From: Puniceicoccales bacterium
GTDB lineage: Bacteria; Verrucomicrobiota; Verrucomicrobiia; Opitutales; LL51
Reading direction: 5' to 3'
DNA length: 6,327 nt
NCBI GenBank assembly: GCA_031290315.1
Contig: JAITNS010000053.1
Coordinates: 1 to 6,327, forward strand
In this document: positions 1-6,327 of the stretch, piece by piece
Numbering within the stretch: position 1 is the stretch's first letter
Layout: the number at the start of each line of letters is the position of its first letter
Program-made: the position numbers and the translations under genes
The notes under the pieces: model-generated
The model's input: only the letters and a program-made list of their open reading frames with translations
The model's database searches: none
Told to the model about the DNA's origin: nothing

Positions 1-81
1 TCTAGGGTGAAAATATTTAAAAATTTATATATGCTAGTCTTCCCACCCTTATACTTTCTAGCCTTGAGTAAATTCTTCCTT

Positions 82-110
82 TTGTCAAATACCTTTTGAA
101 AAAAAATAAT
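82..110 (+). promoter_or_regulatory. candidate sigma70-type promoter for tyrS
   Basis: TTGTCA at 82-87 matches the -35 consensus at 5 of 6 positions, and AATAAT at 105-110 matches the -10 consensus at 5 of 6, with a 17-bp spacer. Transcription would begin near 117. That lies downstream of the TTG codon at 96 and upstream of the ATG at 162, so this promoter would support the ATG start of tyrS. The region is AT-rich, where chance matches are common, and the organism's sigma consensus is unknown. Confidence 0.35.
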
Positions 111-161
111 ATTTCACACTTAAATTTTGACAACAAGAAGTATCATCCTACACGTTTTTTA

Positions 162-1334
162 ATGAATGCAATTGATAAATTGGTGAACGGTATTGATACA
201 ATCATCGGAAAAGAATCGTTGATCGAACGCTTAGAAAAAAAAATTCCCTTAAAAGTGAAATTGGGCGTCGATCCAACACGCCCCGATTTAACTTTCGGCC
301 ATATGGTGGTTTTTAATAAATTGCGCCAATTCCAAGACCTAGGCCATGAAGCTATTTTACTTATCGGCGATCATACGGCAACAGTCGGCGATCCGTCCGG
401 ACGCTCAGCTACCCGACCAGTCCTCACTCAACAGGAGATCGAACAAAATTCCCAAACATACCTCGATCAGGCTTTTAAGATCATCGACCCTAAAAAAACA
501 ACCCTCCGCCGTAATAGTGAATGGTTTCGAAAAATGTCCTTTGATGATATGCTGCTATTAGCACGTAAAATGACCGTTGCCCGTATGTTAGAACGCGACG
601 ATTTTGCTAAACGCTACGAGGAAAAAGAACCTATCTCGATCGTCGAATTCCTATACCCACTTATGCAAGGATACGATTCGGTCATGTTGGAAGCAGATGT
701 CGAACTCGGCGGAACGGATCAGTTCTTTAATCTACTCGTTGGACGCGCATTGCAAAAAGATTACGGACAACTGGAACAAGTAGTCATCACAATGCCACTA
801 CTCGTCGGACTCGATGGTAAACGTAAAATGTCGAAGAGTTATGATAATTATATTTCTTTTAATCATTCGCCCCGCGATATGTTCGGACGTATTATGTCCA
901 TTCCCGATGAAATCATGTGGACCTATTTTAAATTGCTACTAGAATACACGGATACCCATATGGAAACACTTAAAATTAAGCATCCCATGGATGTAAAAAA
1001 ATTTCTGGCCCAATCATTAGTTTCACGATTTTTTGGCGAAGTGATCGCAAATCAGGAATTGGAATATTTTGAAACCGTATTCTCTAATAAAGAGATTCCA
1101 GAAAATATTCCCGAATTTTCACTTGAAACAATCGAAAAAGACCCCATTACCTTAGCCGATGCCATGGCCCATTCCCAACTCTTTGAAAGCCATAGGGAAA
1201 TTCGTCGATTAATTGAACAAGGAGCTGTCAAAGTAAATGGAGAAATTGAAAATAATTTTAAATTTTATTTACAAAGCAAGCAATGTCCTTATACTATTCA
1301 GGTCGGGAAAAGGATTTTTTTCAAAGTAATTTAG
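162..1334 (+). CDS. tyrS: tyrosyl-tRNA synthetase (TyrRS, bacterial short-KLGVDPT subtype)
   Basis: Class I aminoacyl-tRNA synthetase that charges tRNA-Tyr with tyrosine in the cytoplasm, using ATP. Numbered from the ATG at 162 (390 aa, normal for the family): the ATP-site segment DPT is at 37-39, the HIGH-equivalent motif is TFGH at 44-47, GDPSGR is at 76-81, the tyrosine-pocket pattern Y-x3-Q-x2-D is Y165/Q169/D172, GGTDQ is at 183-187, and KMSKS is at 222-226. The C-terminal ~60 residues form an S4-like RNA-binding domain (LADAM...[14 protein letters not shown]). K33 sits where Geobacillus TyrRS has Tyr34; from memory, a lysine is normal for the TyrZ-like subtype. The reading frame extends upstream to a TTG at 96 (412 aa), but homologues typically begin close to [15 protein letters not shown], and the best promoter lies downstream of that TTG, so ATG 162 is preferred. 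There is no good Shine-Dalgarno at either start; AAGAAG at 135-140 is too far away. Identity is very secure, the start less so. Confidence 0.96.
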   Translation: MNAIDKLVNGIDTIIGKESLIERLEKKIPLKVKLGVDPTRPDLTFGHMVVFNKLRQFQDLGHEAILLIGDHTATVGDPSGRSATRPVLTQQEIEQNSQTYLDQAFKIIDPKKTTLRRNSEWFRKMSFDDMLLLARKMTVARMLERDDFAKRYEEKEPISIVEFLYPLMQGYDSVMLEADVELGGTDQFFNLLVGRALQKDYGQLEQVVITMPLLVGLDGKRKMSKSYDNYISFNHSPRDMFGRIMSIPDEIMWTYFKLLLEYTDTHMETLKIKHPMDVKKFLAQSLVSRFFGEVIANQELEYFETVFSNKEIPENIPEFSLETIEKDPITLADAMAHSQLFESHREIRRLIEQGAVKVNGEIENNFKFYLQSKQCPYTIQVGKRIFFKVI

Positions 1335-1365
1335 TATAAAAAAATAATTCTTTAAATCTTTGTTC

Positions 1366-1377
1366 TTATACTATTTA
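1366..1377 (+). promoter_or_regulatory. possible -10 box upstream of the secreted-protein gene
   Basis: TATACT at 1367-1372 (within TTATACTATTTA) matches the -10 consensus at 5 of 6 positions. No -35 is recognisable 17 bp upstream, where the sequence is ATAATT. A closely similar string, TTATACTTTCTA, occurs at 49-60 ahead of tyrS and matches at 10 of 12 positions, which slightly raises the chance that this is a used element. The predicted start near 1379 would place the purine-rich GGGAGGAG at the very 5' end of the transcript. Confidence 0.25.
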
Positions 1378-1378
1378 C

Positions 1379-1386
1379 GGGAGGAG
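1379..1386 (+). promoter_or_regulatory. strong Shine-Dalgarno-like sequence, unusually far from its start codon
   Basis: GGGAGGAG is an almost ideal anti-16S-complementary sequence and the strongest one ahead of any gene here. The first usable in-frame start is the ATG at 1416, 29 nt further on, whereas normal spacing is 5-10 nt. No ATG, GTG or TTG lies in the frame between them. The bases at 1382-1396 (GGAGA...TTTCC) could form a small weak hairpin that would partly cover this site. Confidence 0.35.
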
Positions 1387-1415
1387 AAACTTTTTCCACT
1401 AATAATATAAGACAT

Positions 1416-2156
1416 ATGAAAAAAAACACATTATTTATAACAGCTATAGGAGTATTTTGTTTATTTAATCCTTGGTTACAGGGTAGTCAAAGAAATTCGA
1501 TGCCAGAAAGATTTGAAAAAATCAAGTTTCCAATCTATTTGCATACACTGCATAGTTTACGGAGGGAGAATAGTAATAAATTGATCAACCAACGCTACGG
1601 GATAGAAGCAGGGGAATTTTGGCAATTACCTTTCGGTTATCAGGAACAAATTAGGCGAATGAGAACATTCAGCAATATAGAGAATTTAAAAAATATATTA
1701 CAATTTTTGCGAACATTTTCGCAGACAATGCCATCCTATAAACATTATGCTATCGAAAAAATATTTTTTACAGCGATTCATTTTATCATCCAAAATTCCG
1801 ATATACGGTATAATAGAAAAATTCAACAACTTTTAGAAAACATCGAAAATGAATTTCAAGAAGTGGAAGAATTTGTGGTAACAAAATCTAGTTATTCATT
1901 TTTCAGAGGTGTAATGCCTTGGCATGATGGCCCGGTAGGGGATGCGATCGAAGCCGAAGATCGCGACACTTTAAAGGAAGTACTAAAGACTTGTCTCATT
2001 CCAGACTTTATTCATAATATTTCATCGAGTGGAACTAATGATATATTTGCAATTCATCGGCAAAATGCTCAACAAAATGGGGTATGGGACGACGAAATCA
2101 ATGACCTCTTCCAAGCCGTCTTGGGAAAATATTCCCATGTATCAAAAAACGATTGA
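1416..2156 (+). CDS. unrecognised secreted or membrane-anchored protein, 246 aa
   Basis: I do not recognise this family. Residues 1-24 look like a Sec signal peptide: MKKN, then a hydrophobic stretch (TLFITAIGVFCLFNPWL), then a polar QGSQ with plausible cleavage after QG or QGS. There is no lipobox cysteine, so an uncleaved membrane anchor is also possible. The mature part is mostly helical in character, basic and aromatic-rich early, with an acidic segment around 139-154 (QLLENIENEFQEVEEF). Residues 172-237 (GDAIEAEDRDTLKEVLKTC, then SSSGTNDIFAIHRQNAQQNG) faintly resemble the helix spacing of degenerate ankyrin repeats; this is inference only. Sampled lines of the gene are about 27% G+C, far below tyrS upstream and pyrG. 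The start is ATG 1416, giving KK directly ahead of the hydrophobic core; the good SD is 29 nt upstream. The 3' end overlaps convergent ispD by 15 bp. Location is likely envelope, periplasm or exported. Confidence 0.75.
   Translation: MKKNTLFITAIGVFCLFNPWLQGSQRNSMPERFEKIKFPIYLHTLHSLRRENSNKLINQRYGIEAGEFWQLPFGYQEQIRRMRTFSNIENLKNILQFLRTFSQTMPSYKHYAIEKIFFTAIHFIIQNSDIRYNRKIQQLLENIENEFQEVEEFVVTKSSYSFFRGVMPWHDGPVGDAIEAEDRDTLKEVLKTCLIPDFIHNISSSGTNDIFAIHRQNAQQNGVWDDEINDLFQAVLGKYSHVSKND
2122..2137. other. small hairpin at the convergent gene ends, without a T-tract
   Basis: TGGGAA at 2122-2127 pairs perfectly with TTCCCA at 2132-2137 around an AATA loop. It lies in the last codons of the secreted-protein gene and, read on -, begins 4 nt after the ispD stop codon. 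Neither strand has a run of T after the stem, so it is not a standard intrinsic terminator. It could be a weak 3' end-stabilising structure of the pyrG-ispD transcript, or chance. Confidence 0.3.
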
Positions 2157-2936
2157 CGTTTCCGTTGCGATTTTATGAATGAATTGTATAAACTCCAAAT
2201 CATGGGGCGAAGTAATTTTTAGATTCCAAGTACTATTTTCCAGGATCTTAATAGGTCCTGAAGAAATGGAGGAGTCGTCGGTAAAAGGACGTTGGGAACG
2301 AATAGCTGCTTTATAATCGGTAAGAAGGGGAGGGAAATAAAATGCTTGAGGGGTCTCCAAAGCCCAGAGTTTATCTCGCTGAGGATATTGCCGCTGCGCT
2401 TTTTCTACTATATATACCATGGACGATCGATTCGCTTCATTATCTTCCATTAGGGAGGTTTCATTTTTTATATAAGAATTATGACTAGTTTCGATGGCGA
2501 TTGTTGTATCTACTAGGCGATGTCCAAGCACAACACCCCACTTTATGGATACTAATTTATTTATTTTTACAATATTTTCTACGGTAATCATAGGTCGTGC
2601 ACCGTCGTGGATGAAGACAAATGCTTCCGCCGGTAACTGTTTATCGATCGCTTGCAACGCGTTGTATACGGAAAAAATCCGTTCTTCTCCCCCTAAAACC
2701 CATATAATCGATGCTAATGTTTCTGGCGAATAATGATTATTGAGAAATTTTTCTAATATATTTTTCTGGCTTTCATTTCGGTGGACGAAGATATAATGAT
2801 CGAAAATACGGGTCTTGCGAAACGATTCGAAAGCGTAATAGAAGGCTGGTTTTCCATCGATAGGGGTTAAACATTTATCGCCCTGCATGAAACGTTGGGA
2901 TCGGCCACCCATCAATAGGATTGCATAGCGTTGCAT
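2142..2936 (-). CDS. ispD: 2-C-methyl-D-erythritol 4-phosphate cytidylyltransferase (IspD)
   Basis: Cytoplasmic enzyme of the MEP isoprenoid pathway: MEP + CTP gives CDP-methylerythritol + PPi. Start chosen at ATG 2936 (264 aa); the frame stays open upstream into pyrG, but MQRYAILLMGG is the natural N-terminus. Visible motifs are the nucleotide loop GGRSQRF at 10-16 with K21 (the usual PK is DK), SVYNAL at 89-94, HDGARP at 110-115 (D111, R114), DTT at 143-145, LWALETPQAF at 190-199, TDDSS at 219-223, and NLKIT at 238-242 (K240, equivalent to E. coli K213). The stretch between DTT and LWALETPQ is about 44 residues against roughly 19 in E. coli, an enlarged beta-arm that explains much of the extra length over ~230-240 aa. 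The gene follows pyrG by 8 nt with no Shine-Dalgarno in the gap, so coupled translation is likely. Alternatives are KdsB or ribitol-phosphate cytidylyltransferase (TarI); the motif set favours IspD. Confidence 0.88.
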   Translation of the reverse strand: MQRYAILLMGGRSQRFMQGDKCLTPIDGKPAFYYAFESFRKTRIFDHYIFVHRNESQKNILEKFLNNHYSPETLASIIWVLGGEERIFSVYNALQAIDKQLPAEAFVFIHDGARPMITVENIVKINKLVSIKWGVVLGHRLVDTTIAIETSHNSYIKNETSLMEDNEANRSSMVYIVEKAQRQYPQRDKLWALETPQAFYFPPLLTDYKAAIRSQRPFTDDSSISSGPIKILENSTWNLKITSPHDLEFIQFIHKIATETSIVF

Positions 2937-2944
2937 ATGAAAAG

Positions 2945-4552
<1,608 letters not shown>

Positions 4553-4625
4553 CTAGAGGTAACCGAACACACAATAAATACAAGGATAAAAATATTGCGG
4601 TTTGTGCTATTTTATTAAAAATAAA

Positions 4626-4648
4626 AATTTAAATAATTTTTTTAAATT
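4626..4648. repeat. AT-only inverted repeat in the divergent promoter region
   Basis: AATTTAAA at 4626-4633 is perfectly repeated in inverse as TTTAAATT at 4641-4648, around a 7-nt AT spacer. The right arm overlaps the candidate -35 of the ankyrin gene promoter, so an operator role is conceivable. All paired bases are A or T in a very AT-rich stretch, so chance is a serious alternative. The full 160-bp gap between pyrG and the ankyrin gene (4547-4706) otherwise holds only AT-rich sequence; I could not find a good promoter for pyrG on - in it. Confidence 0.3.
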
Positions 4649-4677
4649 GCTTAATGAATAATGAATAATAATATAAT
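4647..4677 (+). promoter_or_regulatory. candidate promoter of the ankyrin-repeat gene
   Basis: TATAAT at 4672-4677 is a perfect -10 hexamer and sits 30 nt ahead of the ATG at 4707. The nearest -35-like string, TTGCTT at 4647-4652, keeps only the TTG and has a long 19-bp spacer. The spacer contains two copies of AATGAAT at 4653-4666. The -10 is convincing; the -35 is weak, so an activator or a weak promoter is possible. Confidence 0.42.
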
Positions 4678-4706
4678 CGCAACTAATTAAAAAAAGAGAA
4701 AAGAAA

Positions 4707-6257
4707 ATGAGTGGAGCAATAGGTAGCAGTAATAATCCAATTGATTTGAGTAGTTCACGTCACATTACTTCCAAGGAATTGAATATAGCTGCTAAAGGAG
4801 TGGCGAATAAAAGAAGTGAGTTTTTGTTTGTAAAAAATGAAGAGAAAACGCTCAAATTACAAATTCAAAAAACTCACTGGTGGAGTAACCCAAAAGTGGT
4901 TAATGCAGAATTGATGGGTCGTGACAGCCAGGCGAGCACATCACTAGAAATGCAATGCATAAAAGATGCATTTAAGGGAATAAGATTAGGCGCTTCACAT
5001 GGTGCAGGCAATTTGCAAGCAGCAGCGAAAGAAGCAGCGCAAAAAGGCCTGAATATATTATCAAAGAATTTTATATCCAAACGACTAACTGAAGATGATT
5101 GGGGACAAGTCAAACAATATATTGAAGCTGGAGCAAATGTTAATACAATGCATACCACCCAGAGTGGCGTGACATTTTTGCACAAAGCTGCTGAACTCAA
5201 TAATCTGGAAATGGTAAAATATCTTGTGGAATGTGGTGCCAATATAAATTTGGCTAAAGAAGGACAAGATTCGCCTTTGCAATTAGCTATACGTACATGC
5301 AATAAACCGGAAGGGCAGGCAATAATCAATTATTTGCTAGAACAACCTGGTGTGGAACTAAATCGAATAGGAGGAGGGCACGAAACACCACTGATGACAG
5401 CTGTAATAATCGCAAATAAAGAAATAATAAATAAGTTGATTAATGTTAGAGCAGATGTAAATATAAATTTAAATATAAAAAATCAAGAAGGAAAGACTTC
5501 TTTGCATATAGCTGCAACGAAGGGAGACGAGGAAATGATGGAAATGTTGATAAAGGCCGGTGCAGATGTAAGTATAACGAATGCACAAAAAATGACAGCA
5601 GCTCAAGTGCTAACACAAAGGAAAGAAATGGGTAATGATAGAAAATTAATAAATGAAATTCATAAAATATTTTTTGGAGAACTAACAGAAAAAGAAATTG
5701 GTGAAAGGAATTGTATAAAAGCAATAACTCCCGAAGAAATAGAAACACTTAAAGAAAAGATTTCACAAATTAAACATTTAATAAATTTTGAATATGGAGA
5801 GAATATAACATTATTACAGAATGCTGTTCAATATGGAGATCAAGAATTAGTCAAATATTTCATTGGTCGAGGCGCAGATATAAATCAAATAAATGAACGT
5901 GGCGTAAGTTCTGTATTGCCTGCTATAAGGAATGGAAATCAAGAAATGGTTGAATATTTAATTAATAATAACTTGCTCACGTCTAAATGTATTATAGATG
6001 AATGTATGCATGCTGTTATTGATAGAAATTTAGTTATGTTTCAATTTTTATTAGAAAAAGTTGAAGATGTAAACCAGGTATGTTATAATCATCATTCACT
6101 ATTAGATGCTGTACAAAAGGAGTTGAGAGAGACACAAGGGAAACTGAAACAAACTCCAGAATCTGAAAAATTAAAACAAGAGAAGGAGATTTTGGAAAAG
6201 ATGGAAAAAATGTTAGCAGAAAAAATACAACAAAACCAAAAGCAAACACAAGCTTGA
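4707..6257 (+). CDS. ankyrin-repeat protein with novel N-terminal domain and C-terminal charged coiled-coil-like tail
   Basis: 516 aa with no signal peptide or membrane segment. Residues 1-120 are non-repeat: a Ser/Asn-rich start (SGAIGSSNNPIDLSSS), then a basic and Ala-rich stretch (AAAKEAAQKG near 105-114) that I do not recognise. Ankyrin repeats follow in two blocks. Block one (about 124-318) has units ending in AGANVN (141-146), CGANIN (176-181), GVELN (215-219), RADVN (248-252) and AGADVS (284-289), with helices such as TSLHIAATKGDEEMMEMLIKAG. A helical linker (about 319-365) separates block two (about 366-470), with RGADIN (388-393) and two weaker units. Residues 471-516 are rich in K, E and Q with heptad-like spacing, probably coiled coil. 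Ankyrin domains bind other proteins; the target is unknown. The start is ATG 4707, preceded by an A/G-rich AAAAGAGAAAAGAAA but no true SD. G+C falls sharply towards the 3' end. Function as a host-directed effector is inference. Confidence 0.9.
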   Translation: MSGAIGSSNNPIDLSSSRHITSKELNIAAKGVANKRSEFLFVKNEEKTLKLQIQKTHWWSNPKVVNAELMGRDSQASTSLEMQCIKDAFKGIRLGASHGAGNLQAAAKEAAQKGLNILSKNFISKRLTEDDWGQVKQYIEAGANVNTMHTTQSGVTFLHKAAELNNLEMVKYLVECGANINLAKEGQDSPLQLAIRTCNKPEGQAIINYLLEQPGVELNRIGGGHETPLMTAVIIANKEIINKLINVRADVNINLNIKNQEGKTSLHIAATKGDEEMMEMLIKAGADVSITNAQKMTAAQVLTQRKEMGNDRKLINEIHKIFFGELTEKEIGERNCIKAITPEEIETLKEKISQIKHLINFEYGENITLLQNAVQYGDQELVKYFIGRGADINQINERGVSSVLPAIRNGNQEMVEYLINNNLLTSKCIIDECMHAVIDRNLVMFQFLLEKVEDVNQVCYNHHSLLDAVQKELRETQGKLKQTPESEKLKQEKEILEKMEKMLAEKIQQNQKQTQA

Positions 6258-6277
6258 CAAAAGAAGTTTGAAGTCAT

Positions 6278-6327
6278 ATGAAAATAAAAACGTTATTCAC
6301 AAAAGAGAAGAAGGAAAAAAGAGGAAA
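6278..6327 (+). CDS. possible start of a further gene, cut by the window end
   Basis: An ATG at 6278, 20 nt after the ankyrin stop codon, opens a frame that remains open to the window edge (MKIKTLFTKEKKEKRG, about 16 codons). The start context CATATGAAAA is identical over ten bases to that of the secreted-protein gene at 1414-1423, and GAAG lies a short distance upstream as a weak ribosome site. The visible peptide is strongly basic and A-rich DNA of this kind stays open easily, so it may not be a gene. No function can be assigned. Confidence 0.3.
   Translation, partial: MKIKTLFTKEKKEKRG

Noticed and set aside
4..49. AGGGTG at 4-9 pairing with CACCCT at 44-49 as a riboswitch or terminator stem
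   Set aside because: Only 6 bp with a 34-nt AT-rich loop, no extension of the stem, no T-tract, and no match to a tRNA, T-box or riboswitch pattern I can recognise.
96..161. N-terminal extension of TyrRS from the TTG at 96 (22 extra residues)
   Set aside because: No ribosome site, a non-ATG start, and the best promoter match would start transcription downstream of it; the protein from ATG 162 already has a normal N-terminus and family length. It is kept open only because of the TTGA overlap noted above.
1335..1380. Intrinsic terminator after tyrS
   Set aside because: The gap is AT-rich but holds no G+C-containing stem followed by a T-run.
2142..2936. Assignment as KdsB (CMP-KDO synthetase), which neighbours pyrG in Chlamydia
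   Set aside because: HDGARP, LWALETPQAF, FTDDSS and NLKIT are the IspD/TarI-type motif series, not that of KdsB.
4874..6277. Minus-strand open frames of 61-151 codons opposite the ankyrin gene
   Set aside because: They are antisense to a well-formed repeat protein and rich in Phe/Leu/Ser, as expected from reading A-rich coding DNA backwards.

Overview
The window holds five complete protein genes and probably the first codons of a sixth. A housekeeping core (tyrosyl-tRNA synthetase on +, then CTP synthase and the MEP-pathway cytidylyltransferase IspD as a tight pair on -) is interleaved with two A+T-rich accessory genes on +: an unrecognised secreted protein and a 516-residue ankyrin-repeat protein. 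No tRNA, rRNA, CRISPR array, insertion sequence or convincing Rho-independent terminator was seen.

Layout: 1-161, leader with a candidate promoter; 162-1334, tyrS (+); 1335-1415, short AT-rich gap with a -10-like box and a strong but oddly distant Shine-Dalgarno sequence; 1416-2156, unknown secreted protein (+); 2142-2936, ispD (-), converging on and overlapping the previous gene by 15 bp; 2945-4546, pyrG (-), 8 nt upstream of ispD; 4547-4706, AT-rich divergent promoter region; 4707-6257, ankyrin-repeat protein (+); 6278 to the end, start of a possible further gene (+).

Organism: a bacterium with a low-to-medium G+C genome. Sampled 60-base lines are near 50% G+C in tyrS and pyrG, but about 18-30% in the unknown gene and in the 3' part of the ankyrin gene. 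From memory, the PyrG N-terminus and the TyrRS subtype look closest to the Verrucomicrobiota/Chlamydiota (PVC) side of the tree, with Opitutae-like Verrucomicrobiota my first guess. A large ankyrin protein next to compact core genes suggests a host-associated or intracellular life. This placement is inference; no search was run.

How the genes relate: PyrG makes CTP, and IspD uses CTP to make CDP-methylerythritol for isoprenoid synthesis, so the pyrG-ispD pair joins nucleotide supply to a CTP-consuming step. TyrRS is independent. The ankyrin protein and the unknown secreted protein are the accessory, possibly host-directed, part. The most novel material is the ~120-residue N-terminal domain of the ankyrin protein, the orphan secreted protein with a faintly ankyrin-like C-terminus, and an apparent ~25-residue enlargement of the dimerisation arm of IspD.
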